A program made the position numbers and the translations under genes. The notes beneath the pieces are model-generated. The model saw only the letters and a list, made by a program, of their open reading frames with translations. It was not told the DNA's origin and did not search any database. From positions 2,852,001-2,916,000 of the forward strand of contig NZ_CP109442.1 of assembly GCF_036227205.1 (NCBI RefSeq): DNA of 64,000 nucleotides, in the 5' to 3' direction. Positions 36,767 to 45,073 of this stretch are shown one piece after another (position 1 is the stretch's first letter; the number at the start of each line of letters is the position of its first letter). The stretch is from Amycolatopsis sp. NBC_01480. Its GTDB lineage: Bacteria > Actinomycetota > Actinomycetes > Mycobacteriales > Pseudonocardiaceae.

Positions 36767-38056
36767 ATGTGCCGCCGCGCTCCGGCGAGCACGCTCAGCG
36801 GCATGGTGTTCGGCGATCGGCTGACGCGTCCGGCGTGGTCGGACGTGGTGCTCGGCGCCGCGCTCGCGGTGGCCGTGGTCGCCGGCACGATGGCCGACTC
36901 CGCCGGGCAGACCGGCCGCTCCCGGCCGTTGGACGCGGTCGGCCTGGTGCTGCTGGTGGCGGCCGCGGCCGTGACGGCGGTCCCGCGGCGAACCATGCCG
37001 CTGGGCGCGCTGACCGGCGCGGTGCTGCTGGTCAACGCGTACCTGCTGGCCGGATATCCCTACGGCCCGGTGCTGTTGTGCCTGGTGATCACGGTGTTCG
37101 AGCTGGCCCGGCAACGCCCGTTGACCGTTTCGGCGGCGGCCGGCGGGCTGGCGGCGGTGATCTCCTCGGCCACGATCCTGCTCCGGCTGATCGGCGACGG
37201 GCACACCCCGCTGCTGCTGGCCCTGGCCTGGACCAGCTGGATCGTGCTGCCGTGGTCGCTCGGCGCGTTGATCCACGTGACGAACGCGGCCCGCCGGCGG
37301 GCGCGGCGGGACCTCATCGCCCGCACCGCCCTCGAGGAGCGGATGCGGCTGGCCGGCGAGGTGCACGACATCGCCGGCCACGGCTTCGCGCTGGTCACCA
37401 TGCAGGCCGGGGTCGCGTTACTCGTCTTCGACGAGCAGCGGGACCAGGCCCGGCTGTCGCTGGAAGCCATCCAGGAGACCAGCACCGCCGCGCTCGCCGA
37501 CCTGCGGCGGATGCTGGACACCTTCCACCCTCGTTCGCCGCAGCCCGGCGACCCGGCCGGAGTCGCCGGTCTCGGCGGCCTGATCCAGCAGGTCCGCGCC
37601 GGTGGCCTGCCAGTGGAGCTGGCGACCGACGGTCCTGATCTGCCCGAGCAGCTGGGCGCCACCGTCTACCGGGTCGTGCAGGAGGCGTTGACGAACGTGC
37701 TGCGCCACGCCGGGCCGACTCAGGCCGAGGTCGCGATCGACCGGGGCGACCGGCATGTTGAGGTCCGGGTGACCGACCGCGGCATCGGTCTCAACGCGCC
37801 TGGGACGGCGGCCGGCCGTGGACTGGCCGGGATGCGCCGCCGCGTCGAGGAATTGGACGGCCGGTTGGCCGCCGGCCCCCGTGACGGCGGCGGATTCCAG
37901 GTCGTGGCCTGGCTGCCCGCGCCGGAGCCGGCCCGACGATCCGGGTACTGCTGGTCGACGACCATCAGCTGGTCCGGATGGGCTTGCGGGTACTCGTCGA
38001 ACGCGAGGACGACATGCGGGTGGTCGGTGAGGCCGACAGCGGGCAGCAGGCCCTGA
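36767..38056 (+). CDS. NarL-type sensor histidine kinase, C-terminus probably frameshifted
   Basis: Four or five N-terminal membrane segments precede a HisKA_3 dimerisation domain (EERMRLAGEVHDIAGHGFALV; phospho-His in EVHD) and a HATPase domain (VVQEALTNVLRHAG; DRGIGLN; GRGLAGMRRRVEELDGRL). The natural end would be near WLPAPEPA (about base 37,930). Beyond it the frame continues for about 40 residues of unrelated Trp/Ser-rich sequence that is really the response-regulator N-terminus in another frame. Start 36767 (ATG) or 36803 (ATG) cannot be decided. Confidence 0.82.
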   Translation: MCRRAPASTLSGMVFGDRLTRPAWSDVVLGAALAVAVVAGTMADSAGQTGRSRPLDAVGLVLLVAAAAVTAVPRRTMPLGALTGAVLLVNAYLLAGYPYGPVLLCLVITVFELARQRPLTVSAAAGGLAAVISSATILLRLIGDGHTPLLLALAWTSWIVLPWSLGALIHVTNAARRRARRDLIARTALEERMRLAGEVHDIAGHGFALVTMQAGVALLVFDEQRDQARLSLEAIQETSTAALADLRRMLDTFHPRSPQPGDPAGVAGLGGLIQQVRAGGLPVELATDGPDLPEQLGATVYRVVQEALTNVLRHAGPTQAEVAIDRGDRHVEVRVTDRGIGLNAPGTAAGRGLAGMRRRVEELDGRLAAGPRDGGGFQVVAWLPAPEPARRSGYCWSTTISWSGWACGYSSNARTTCGWSVRPTAGSRP

Positions 38057-38595
38057 CCCGGCTGCGCCACAGCCCCGCCGACGTGATGCTGCTGGACATC
38101 CGGATGCCCGGCCTGGACGGGCTGGAGGTGTTGCGCCGCCTCGCCGCCGATCCGGCGTTGGGCCAGGTACGGGTCATCGTGGTGACGACGTTCGAGATCG
38201 ACCAGTACGTGTTCGAGGCCCTCGGCGCCGGGGCCAGCGGCTTCATCCTGAAGGACAGCGCCCCGGCCGAACTCGTCCACGCGGTCCGCGTCGTGGCAGC
38301 CGGCGAAGCGCTGCTGTCCCCTTCGGTGACCCGCCTGATGGTGTCCACCTTCGCGCAACGCTGGACGCTGCCCACCGCGGTCGACGGCCTCGACACCCTC
38401 ACCAGCCGGGAACGGGAAATCGCCGCGTCGGTGGCCACCGGCCGGTCCAACACCGAGATCGCCGAGGCACTGTTCCTTTCGCCCGCCACCGTCCGCACCC
38501 ACGTGACACGAGCCATGGCCAAACTCAACGCCCGCTCCCGCGCCCAACTCGTCGTCCTCGCCGTCCGGGCCGGACTGGAAATGCCGCAGGCATGA
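37936..38595 (+). CDS. NarL/LuxR-type response regulator, start unclear
   Basis: Receiver domain then LuxR helix-turn-helix (LTSREREIAASVATGRSNTEIAEAL, SPATVRTHVTRAM). In frame from 37936 one reads TIRVLLVDDHQLVRMG, the normal N-terminus with the acidic pair, and VMLLDIRMPG with the phospho-Asp. No ATG or GTG precedes it in this frame. The first ATG, at 37978, would delete the acidic pair. Either one base has been lost or gained at the junction with the kinase gene, or translation starts at an unusual codon. It pairs with the upstream kinase. Confidence 0.8.
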   Translation, partial: TIRVLLVDDHQLVRMGLRVLVEREDDMRVVGEADSGQQALTRLRHSPADVMLLDIRMPGLDGLEVLRRLAADPALGQVRVIVVTTFEIDQYVFEALGAGASGFILKDSAPAELVHAVRVVAAGEALLSPSVTRLMVSTFAQRWTLPTAVDGLDTLTSREREIAASVATGRSNTEIAEALFLSPATVRTHVTRAMAKLNARSRAQLVVLAVRAGLEMPQA

Positions 38596-38597
38596 GA

Positions 38598-38641
38598 CAG
38601 GCCCCGCACGAGGTGTATTGGGACACTTCGTACGGGGCCTG
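38598..38641. terminator. terminator between response regulator and the convergent hypothetical gene
   Basis: Arms CAGGCCCCG and CGGGGCCTG, with an inner CGAGGTGT/ACACTTCG stem. Two bases after the regulator stop; it can serve both strands. Confidence 0.75.
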
Positions 38642-38662
38642 AAGAACTGGGTCGACGCGGCC

Positions 38663-39070
38663 TCAGCGGGCCGCGAGCCACTTGGACGTGCCGCCGCGGC
38701 CGGGCACCCAACAGCCCTTGGCCTGGGAGCCCTCCGGCTCCTGGCGGTCGGGCAGCGCGAGTACCTCGGCGAGCACCTCGGCTGCTTCACCCTTGGTGCG
38801 CCACAACCACTTCTCGGGCTCGAGGACGTTCTCCTCGGTGCCGGGCACGCGCAGCGCGACCACGTCGTCCTCGGCGTTGAGCCGGACCACGTCGACCACG
38901 TCGTCGTGGACGCGGACCCCGACCACGGCGAGCACCTCGCCATGTTCGTTCGCCGGGTGCACGAACTGGTACCCGCGGGCGATCAGCTCCTGCAGGCCGG
39001 TCTCGATGTCGAGGACTACCGGTGCGGCGCCGGGGCCGCGGTGGGGGTCGAGGATGTCACTGGAGGACAT
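38663..39070 (-). CDS. hypothetical protein, 135 residues, co-transcribed with DUF397 gene
   Basis: A small acidic protein with no family I recognise. It contains GLQELIARGYQFVHPANEHGEVLAVVGVRVHDDVVDVVRL, a predicted beta-rich core, and ends GCWVPGRGGTSKWLAAR. Its start overlaps the end of the DUF397 gene by 14 bases. The association suggests an accessory to the XRE/DUF397 unit, but this is inference. Confidence 0.7.
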   Translation of the reverse strand: MSSSDILDPHRGPGAAPVVLDIETGLQELIARGYQFVHPANEHGEVLAVVGVRVHDDVVDVVRLNAEDDVVALRVPGTEENVLEPEKWLWRTKGEAAEVLAEVLALPDRQEPEGSQAKGCWVPGRGGTSKWLAAR

Positions 39071-39296
39071 CGTCGAATTCCCCGTCCTTCGCTCCCGCGA
39101 GGAAGGCAGCCATCTCGGCGCGGGTGTACACCAGCGCCGGTCCGGTCGGGAAGCGCGAGTTGCGCATCGCGATCTCGCCGGAGGTGAGTGGGGCGACCTC
39201 CACGCAGTTGCCGACCGAGCCGCTGTAGCTCGCCTTACGCCAGGCGGCGCCGGTCAGACGGTCGGCCGGAACACCGTTCTCGAACCGCTCAGCCAT
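39057..39296 (-). CDS. DUF397 protein
   Basis: A 79-residue protein of the DUF397 family, small partners of XRE/DUF5753 regulators in actinomycetes (such as the WhiJ paralogues). The core WRKASYSGSVGNCVEVAPLTSGEIAMRNSRFPTGPALVYTRAEMAAFLAGAKDGEFD is the full domain in pieces. ATG 39296 is preferred to an ATG three codons upstream. Two operator-like palindromes lie 40-100 bases upstream. Confidence 0.9.
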   Translation of the reverse strand: MAERFENGVPADRLTGAAWRKASYSGSVGNCVEVAPLTSGEIAMRNSRFPTGPALVYTRAEMAAFLAGAKDGEFDDVLQ

Positions 39297-39334
39297 GATC
39301 CCCACCTTCCGGGACGGTGAAAAGCTCAGGAATA

Positions 39335-39399
39335 TGCATGTGCATTTGCCTGTGACTTCGACGCTAGCACGCGCGCTTGCAGCGGTAAATGCACGTGCA
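39335..39399. promoter_or_regulatory. operator-like palindrome pair upstream of the DUF397 gene
   Basis: TGCATGTGCATTT at 39335-39347 and AAATGCACGTGCA at 39387-39399 are copies of one element, AAATGCACRTGCA, in opposite orientation with 39 bases between them. Each core is itself a palindrome. Likely bound by the neighbouring XRE regulator; this is inferred from position. Confidence 0.6.
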
Positions 39400-39736
39400 G
39401 AAGTTTTTGCAAGTTTCTCCCTGAGTGACGACTCAGTTCAGTAGAAAGTCCCAGCCGGGCGAAAACACCGGTACCCGATAGGGTGAATAACTACAGTGAG
39501 TGTTCCTTTGCCGGGTAATGGTCGCGCTGCGCTGAGCGGCGTACCGGACGTCCCGGCGGTTGGCCCGGCGATTCAGGCGCGAAACGGCCATCCGACGCAG
39601 CAGGTCAAGCCTCGTGATCGGCCGGACGCCGACGTCCAGCCGGCCAGGCGCGTGGAAGACAGCCTGAGAAGGTGACTTGCCAATGCTCCGGATCGCCCGC
39701 CCCTCCAAGAGAAAGAGCCCCGCCGGAACCGCCGGG
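39400..39736. other. intergenic region between DUF397 and XRE genes
   Basis: About 340 bases. A minus-strand frame (39433-39708, 91 codons) is open but shows an arginine-rich composition, no domain and no ribosome site, so I do not call it. Nothing else stands out. Confidence 0.45.
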
Positions 39737-40618
39737 TCAGATCTCCTGACGGCGCTTCGCCAGCCGGGCCCGGCTGCGTTCCGGGGTCTCGGCGTCGACG
39801 GCCAGCAGGTCGAGCGCGCGGCCGTACTTCTCGATCTCGTCCCGCTTGTCGAGGTAGTGGGCGCCGGTCAGGTATTCGACGTACGCGATGTTCGGCAGCT
39901 CCGTCTCGGCGAAGCGCAGCAACGAAAACGCGTGCTCGGCTGAGAGGCCACTGCGGCAGTACGGGAGGATCTGCACCGAGACGTGCGGCAGCGTGGTCAC
40001 CTCGAGCAGGTACTCCAGCTGCTGCTTGAACACCTTCGGCCCGCCGATCGGCCGGTACAGCACCGATTCGTCGAGCACCGCCCAGATCCGCGGCGCGTCC
40101 GGGCGGGCCAGCATCTTCTGCCGCCGCATGCGCAGGGCCACCAGCTGGTCGACCCGCTCGTCCGCCATCTCCGGGCGGCCGTGGCTGAAGATCGCCCGCG
40201 CGTACTGCTCGACCTGCAGCAGGCCGGAGACGAACAGCGGCTCCCAGATCTGGATCCGCGACGCCGCCTCTTCCAGGCCGACGAGGTCGGTGAACCAGCC
40301 CGGCACGGTTTCGCCGAACTTCCGCCACCAGCCGGCTTCGTTCGACTGCTTGACCATCTCGAGGAACGAGCGCCGCTCTTCGGCGTCGGCCACGCCGTAC
40401 ATCGTCAGCAGGTCGCTGACGTCGCGCTCTTTGAAGCCGACCCGGCCCAGCTCGAGGCGCGAGATCTTGGACTCCGAGCCGCGGATGTTGTAGCCGGCTT
40501 GCTGACGGGTGATGCCCGCGTCTTCGCGCAGCCTGCGCAGCTGCGAGCCGAGGATCATGCGGCGGGCGGTGGGCCCGAGACTCTGCTCACCACCACCGGA
40601 CGCGTTCACCGCGTTCAT
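39737..40618 (-). CDS. XRE-family regulator with DUF5753 domain
   Basis: A 293-residue protein. N-terminal helix-turn-helix: LGSQLRRLREDAGITRQQAG, then SESKISRLELGRVGFKERDVSDLL. The rest is the DUF5753 ligand-binding-like domain common in Streptomyces-type regulators (FTDLVGLEEAASRIQIWEP, YARAIFSHG, SVQILPY). Partners are usually DUF397 proteins, one of which is encoded downstream. GGAAGG before the ATG at 40618 supports the start; about 43 upstream codons are not conserved. Confidence 0.9.
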   Translation of the reverse strand: MNAVNASGGGEQSLGPTARRMILGSQLRRLREDAGITRQQAGYNIRGSESKISRLELGRVGFKERDVSDLLTMYGVADAEERRSFLEMVKQSNEAGWWRKFGETVPGWFTDLVGLEEAASRIQIWEPLFVSGLLQVEQYARAIFSHGRPEMADERVDQLVALRMRRQKMLARPDAPRIWAVLDESVLYRPIGGPKVFKQQLEYLLEVTTLPHVSVQILPYCRSGLSAEHAFSLLRFAETELPNIAYVEYLTGAHYLDKRDEIEKYGRALDLLAVDAETPERSRARLAKRRQEI

Positions 40619-40791
40619 GACCGGACCTTCCGTACGCCGCTGGTTGACCTGGGGATTCAGCCCGACTACCCAAAGTACACCTACGGTGCCACGCCGTATA
40701 GCAAGGCTCAGGCCCCGTCCCGGCATTCTACGGAGAGTCGGAGTCAAAGGACACAGTCAGGTGAGTATTGGCCGATCCGGACCCGAGTGGA

Positions 40792-41172
40792 TCAAAGGCG
40801 GACTACCGGGAGCCAGTGTGAAAGGTCGGCCCGGGTGCCCGACGCGGTCACGCGCCCGGCGGCCACGGCGTCGTCCCAGCCGAGCCGGCCGGTCGCCAGC
40901 TCGAGCCAGGTGCGCGGGTCCGTCTCGATCACGTTCGGCGGCGTGCCGCGGGTGTGCCGGGGCCCTTCGACGCACTGCACTGCCGCGAACGGCGGAACGC
41001 GGACCTCGACGGTGTGCCCGGGCGTGTCCTGGGCCAGCGTCCGCAGGCTCAGCCGGACGGCCGCGGCCAGCTCGGGCCGCGCCGGATCCGGGCCCTCACC
41101 TCGCAGCCAGCCGGAAACGGCCAGCACCGCGGCTCGTAACTCAGCGGGGTCGACCGAACGCGATGAGGCCAT
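40792..41172 (-). CDS. sterol-carrier-family (SCP2-like) protein, Rv0807 type
   Basis: A 126-residue protein resembling the sterol carrier-like domain: ELRAAVLAVSGWLRGEG, VRVPPFAAVQCVEGPRHTRGTPPNVIETDPRTWLELATGRLGWDDAVAAGRVTASGTRADLSHWLP (typical W-L-x-L-A-x-G core). The binding ligand is unknown. TACTGT lies six bases before ATG 41172, so it may be leaderless. M. tuberculosis Rv0807, beside purF, is the positional counterpart. Confidence 0.82.
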   Translation of the reverse strand: MASSRSVDPAELRAAVLAVSGWLRGEGPDPARPELAAAVRLSLRTLAQDTPGHTVEVRVPPFAAVQCVEGPRHTRGTPPNVIETDPRTWLELATGRLGWDDAVAAGRVTASGTRADLSHWLPVVRL

Positions 41173-41231
41173 GGGAGAACAGTAGAGTGGCCGCACACGA
41201 GATTTCTGGCACCCGGCACCGAGGGACGGCG

Positions 41232-41897
41232 ATGGCGCAGCGGGACGAGGCAGATCGGACGGCTTCCCGGACCACCCCCGCGGAGCGCCGCGGGAAACAG
41301 CCATCGGGCGGGCGGCACGGCCGCCGGGGCCCGCAGGGCAAGCCGGAGATCACCGAGGAGATGCGGGCCAACGCGCGGGCGAACCCCAACAGCTGGCTGT
41401 ACGTCATCGACGAGGCCTTCGACCCCAACGGCCCGGTCCCGTCGTGGGCCGTGGTGGGCGCGTACCCGGTGAACGGCGCGGGCGACGTCGTCGAGGACTT
41501 CCACCCCAACGACCGCTACCGGCCGTCCCCGAAGGCGCTCGGCTTCCCCGAGCCCGCCAACGACCTCGAGCAGCTGCTGCAGCTCGTGCGCACCGAGCAC
41601 CGGCCGGCCGAGGACCTGCCGCAGGTGATCCTGGACGCGACGCTGTTCGTCTACGCGATGTCGCCGATCCAGCGCACGATCATCGGCTTCCACAACACCG
41701 ACGGCCGCGTGCTCGTGCCCGCGTACACGCGCAAGTCGCTGGTGCCGCGGGAATGGCCGCACGCCCGCGCCGTGCTGGGCCGCGACATCGTGGGCCTGCT
41801 GGCCGGCCACCCGGTGGCGGTCAACCCGCACGACCTGATCACCGCCGTCGTCCCGGCGGAGCACCTGATCAAGGCGCTGGCCGAAGAGCGGCGCTGA
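41232..41897 (+). CDS. type VII secretion system-associated-type protein
   Basis: A 221-residue protein. A disordered basic N-terminus (about 50 residues) precedes a domain seen in proteins annotated as T7SS-associated: NPNSWLYVIDEAFDPNGPVPSWAVVGAYPV, FHPNDRYRPSPKALGFPEPANDLEQLLQL, then a second SseB-like half ending VPAYTRKSLVPREWPH and VNPHDLITAVVPAEHL. No ESX genes are in the window, so a link to secretion is not shown. It is divergent from the SCP2-like gene. Confidence 0.72.
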   Translation: MAQRDEADRTASRTTPAERRGKQPSGGRHGRRGPQGKPEITEEMRANARANPNSWLYVIDEAFDPNGPVPSWAVVGAYPVNGAGDVVEDFHPNDRYRPSPKALGFPEPANDLEQLLQLVRTEHRPAEDLPQVILDATLFVYAMSPIQRTIIGFHNTDGRVLVPAYTRKSLVPREWPHARAVLGRDIVGLLAGHPVAVNPHDLITAVVPAEHLIKALAEERR

Positions 41898-41914
41898 ACC
41901 CTCGCCTCGAACCC

Positions 41915-41961
41915 GTTAAGGACTCCTTGACCGCGTCCGACGCGGTCAAGGGGGCCTTGAC
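41915..41961. repeat. dispersed palindrome family B, copy 3
   Basis: Imperfect 47-bp inverted repeat, GTTAAGGACTCCTTGACC to CAAGGGGGCCTTGAC, with the same centre GCGTCCGACGC as copy 1. It is 17 bases after the T7SS-associated-type gene. Confidence 0.8.
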
Positions 41962-42121
41962 GGCGGGCCCGAAGTGGATCACCCACAGGGACAGCGCCTG
42001 TCCCAGACCTGCCTTTGACCTGGGCGAATGACCCGTTTGAGTGATCACCGATTCGCCGGAACGGCGGCGGGCGGGCATCGTGGCCGAGTAAGGAGTACAC
42101 GCGTCCGGTTGGGAGTCCGCG

Positions 42122-42934
42122 GTGAAGCGTCGCAATCCACTGCTGCGCTTCGGCGCGGTTCTCTCCGCCGGCGTGGCCGGGCTGGCACTGTGCGGGCCGC
42201 CCGCCGAAGCGGCGCCGAGCTACGCCGGGGCCGACGACAACTTCGCCGGCTCGCAGATCGCGAAACACGAGGGCGTCGACGGCACGCCGAACGTCCAGTA
42301 CTCGGCCGAGGACCAGGTGCTCGGCCACGACGTGAGCGGGCACCAGGGCCCCGTCGACTGGCCGGCCGCCGCGAATGCGGGCGCGAAGTTCGTCTACATC
42401 AAGGCAACCGAGGGCACCGGGTTCGTCAGCCCCCAGTTCACCCAGCAGTACAACGGCTCCTACGCCGTCGGGCTCGTCCGCGGCGCCTACCACTTCGCCC
42501 GGCCCGACGTCTCGGACGGCGCCACGCAGGCCAACTACTTCATCGCGCACGGCGGCGGCTGGTCCGGCGACGGCAAGACCCTGCCGGGCGCGCTGGACAT
42601 GGAGTACAACCCGTACGGCGACACCTGTTACGCCAAGGACCCGGGCTCGCTCGTCGCGTGGATCCAGTCCTTCTCGGACACCTACCGCGCGCGCACCAGC
42701 CGGCTGCCGACCATCTACACGTCCACGAGCTGGTGGAAGAAGTGCACCGGCAACAGTCCCGCGTTCGGCGCGAATCCACTGTGGCTGGCGCGCTACAACA
42801 CCCAGGTCGGGGAGCTGCCCGCCGGCTGGACCAGCCAGTCGATCTGGCAGTTCGCGGACCAGGGTGTGCTGCCGGGCGACCAGAACTGGCTCAACGGCCC
42901 CCTCGCGCTCCTGCGCAATCTGGCAATCGGGTGA
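42122..42934 (+). CDS. secreted GH25 lysozyme, paralogue 1
   Basis: A muramidase cutting the MurNAc-GlcNAc bond. The 270-residue protein has a signal peptide (1-31, ending AEAA) and one GH25 domain. Catalytic residues: Asp70 in LGHDVSGHQG, Asp159 and Glu161 in ALDMEYNPYG. The rest, such as RGAYHFARPD and TIYTSTSWWKKC, fits the family. Two cysteines (in DTCY and KKC) may pair. No cell-wall-binding domain. GTG start with GGGAG about six bases upstream. A second copy lies 170 bases downstream. Confidence 0.93.
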   Translation: MKRRNPLLRFGAVLSAGVAGLALCGPPAEAAPSYAGADDNFAGSQIAKHEGVDGTPNVQYSAEDQVLGHDVSGHQGPVDWPAAANAGAKFVYIKATEGTGFVSPQFTQQYNGSYAVGLVRGAYHFARPDVSDGATQANYFIAHGGGWSGDGKTLPGALDMEYNPYGDTCYAKDPGSLVAWIQSFSDTYRARTSRLPTIYTSTSWWKKCTGNSPAFGANPLWLARYNTQVGELPAGWTSQSIWQFADQGVLPGDQNWLNGPLALLRNLAIG

Positions 42935-43051
42935 ACATTTGTTATCTGCTGACGAATTGACGATCATCCACTGAGGAAAATCACCCACGTGAACTTTTAA
43001 CTTCGCGGAACTTGATGACAAACGCGAGCCTGTCCTCAAGAATCTCCCCAC

Positions 43052-43076
43052 GGGCGGCTACCTGCAATAGCCGCCC
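43052..43076. terminator. terminator hairpin between the GH25 genes
   Basis: Arms GGGCGGCTA and TAGCCGCCC with a loop of seven bases. The two lysozymes may therefore be transcribed separately. Confidence 0.7.
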
Positions 43077-43107
43077 TCAGCGAGGGTATCTGTGAAGGGA
43101 TTCAACG

Positions 43108-44004
43108 ATGTCCACTTCCCGAAGAGGACGGCGCTCGATTCTGCTCTCCGTCCTGGCCATCCCCACCGTGGCGCTCCTGCTCGGCTCCACGGCTCAGGCG
43201 ACGGCCATTCCGAACAACCCGGACCAGTCGGCGAATAAGATCAACTCGATCAACAACGACATCATGGTCCACAACCACGCGCTGGGGTCGCAGATCCGGC
43301 GGGTCGAAGGCGACGCCTCCACCCCCGGCACCGACGCCGCGGCGCAGCAGCCGCAGCCGGCCACCGCCATTCCGAACCAGGTGCTGGCGACCACCGCCGG
43401 CATCGACGTCGCCAGTTATCAGGGCAACGTCGACTGGGCCAGTTGGTGGGGCCAGGGCAAGCGGTTCGTCTGGACCAAGGCGACGGAAAGCACCAACTAC
43501 ACGAACCCGTACTTCGCGCAGCAGTACAACGGTTCGTACAACCAGGGCTTCATCCGCGGCGCGTACCACTTCGCCACCCCGAACACGTCGAGCGGCGCCG
43601 CGCAGGCCACGTATTTCGTGGCCCACGGCGGCGGCTGGTCGGGCGACGGCAAAACCCTGCCGGGCGCGCTGGACATGGAGTACAACCCGTACGGCGACAC
43701 CTGTTACGGGCTGAGTCAGGCGTCGATGGGCGCGTGGATCCGCGACTTCCACGACACCTACCACGCCAAGACCGGCCGCTGGCCCGTGATCTACACCTCG
43801 ACGAGCTGGTGGAGCCAGTGCGTGGGCACGTCGCAGACCTTCGGCGACACCGTCCCGCTCTGGGTCGCGCGGTACGCCTCGTCGGTCGGCGCGCTGCCGA
43901 ACGGCTGGGGCTATTACACCGTCTGGCAGTACACCTCGAGCCCGATCGACCAGGACACCTTCAACGGTGGTCTGGACCGGGTCCAGGCGCTGGCCAACGG
44001 CTGA
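43108..44004 (+). CDS. secreted GH25 lysozyme, paralogue 2
   Basis: A 298-residue muramidase with a signal peptide (1-33). An extra hydrophilic stretch of about 55 residues precedes the GH25 domain (SANKINSINNDIMVHNHALG, then a Pro/Gln/Thr-rich linker). Catalytic Asp100 in AGIDVASYQG, Asp189 and Glu191 in ALDMEYNPYG. The segment HGGGWSGDGKTLPGALDMEY is identical to that of the first copy, showing a tandem duplication. No cell-wall-binding domain. Confidence 0.93.
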   Translation: MSTSRRGRRSILLSVLAIPTVALLLGSTAQATAIPNNPDQSANKINSINNDIMVHNHALGSQIRRVEGDASTPGTDAAAQQPQPATAIPNQVLATTAGIDVASYQGNVDWASWWGQGKRFVWTKATESTNYTNPYFAQQYNGSYNQGFIRGAYHFATPNTSSGAAQATYFVAHGGGWSGDGKTLPGALDMEYNPYGDTCYGLSQASMGAWIRDFHDTYHAKTGRWPVIYTSTSWWSQCVGTSQTFGDTVPLWVARYASSVGALPNGWGYYTVWQYTSSPIDQDTFNGGLDRVQALANG

Positions 44005-44181
44005 TCCACCGGTGGCTCCCGGCCGTCCCGCGCCGTCCGGCGGCGGGGCGGCCGGGAGCCGCTTTTGTGCCGGGCCGCCCGACCTTGCAGAATGCAGGCA
44101 CTGTGGGGCGGAGGAACCGCCGGCGCTCACCGGGCGTCAGACCGCGGCGCGAATCGGTGCAGCAGGAAGGCGGAACCGGAG

Positions 44182-45069
44182 ATGACCTACCCACCGCAGC
44201 CCGGGCAGGGCGGCCAGCCCGACCCTTACGGCCAGGGCTGGCAGCAGCAGCCCCCGTCGGGCGGGGTCCCGCAGCAGCCGGGCTGGGACCCGAACGCGCA
44301 GCAGCAGCCGCAACAGCCGCAGGGCTGGGACCCCAACGCGCCGCAGCAGCCGTGGGACCCGAACCAGCAGCAGCCGTACGGGCAGCCGTACCAGCAGGGC
44401 CAGCAGCCGTACCCGACCCAGCAGTACCCGCAGCAGGGCTGGGACCCCAACCAGCCGCCGCAGGGCTGGGACCCGAACCAGCAGCAGTACGGCCAGGGCT
44501 TCGGCGGGCCGGGCGGTCCGGGTGGGCCGCCGCCGCAGAAGAACAAGACCGCGCTGTGGGTCGGGATCGCCGTGGCGGTGGTCCTGGTCGTCGCGCTCGG
44601 CATCACCGGCTTCGTCGCGCCCGGCTTCTTCCTGAGCAAGGACAGCAACACGAACACCGCGCAGAACCCGCCTTCGCAGCAGCGGCTGCCCGGCACCTCG
44701 GCGCCGGGGCTGCCGACGGACGAGTCCTCGCCGCCCACCGACCAGTCCCAATCCCCCGGCACGGGCGGCAGCGGTGACTCGGGCGAAGGCAAGTCGACCG
44801 TCGAGGCGTTCCTGGCGAAGATCAACGCGAAGGACGCCGCCGGCGCCAGCTCGATGGTCTGCCAGGGCAGCGAGTCCTTCTCCAAGGACAGCATCACCGA
44901 GTCCACCGCCGGCACGCCGCAGCTGAAGGCGGGCGAGTACTCGGGCAGCGCGATCGTCACGGCCACGATCAGCGGCTCGGTGTCCGGCAAGGACGCCAAC
45001 GGCTCGGTGATCGCGAGCTCGTTCGACGGCAAGTGGTGCATCGGCGGGTTCTTCGTCATCGCCTACTGA
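44182..45069 (+). CDS. Pro/Gln-rich membrane protein with extracellular domain
   Basis: A 295-residue protein in three parts: an N-terminal cytoplasmic stretch of about 115 residues with repeats of QGWDPN and QQPY; one membrane helix (ALWVGIAVAVVLVVALGITGFV); and an extracellular part with a Ser/Thr/Pro linker and a DUF4878-like small domain (STVEAFLAKINAKDAAGASSMVCQG ... GKWCIGGFFVIAY) holding two cysteines. Such proteins are common in actinomycetes; function unknown. ATG 44182 follows a GGA-rich stretch. Confidence 0.82.
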   Translation: MTYPPQPGQGGQPDPYGQGWQQQPPSGGVPQQPGWDPNAQQQPQQPQGWDPNAPQQPWDPNQQQPYGQPYQQGQQPYPTQQYPQQGWDPNQPPQGWDPNQQQYGQGFGGPGGPGGPPPQKNKTALWVGIAVAVVLVVALGITGFVAPGFFLSKDSNTNTAQNPPSQQRLPGTSAPGLPTDESSPPTDQSQSPGTGGSGDSGEGKSTVEAFLAKINAKDAAGASSMVCQGSESFSKDSITESTAGTPQLKAGEYSGSAIVTATISGSVSGKDANGSVIASSFDGKWCIGGFFVIAY

Positions 45070-45073
45070 CGCG

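Noticed and set aside
39433..39708. 91-codon minus-strand frame between DUF397 and XRE genes
   Set aside because: Arginine-rich composition, no ribosome site and no recognisable family.
42935..43107. Possible ydaO-type (c-di-AMP) riboswitch before a GH25 lysozyme
   Set aside because: Expected for some wall hydrolases, but none of the conserved core blocks is visible.
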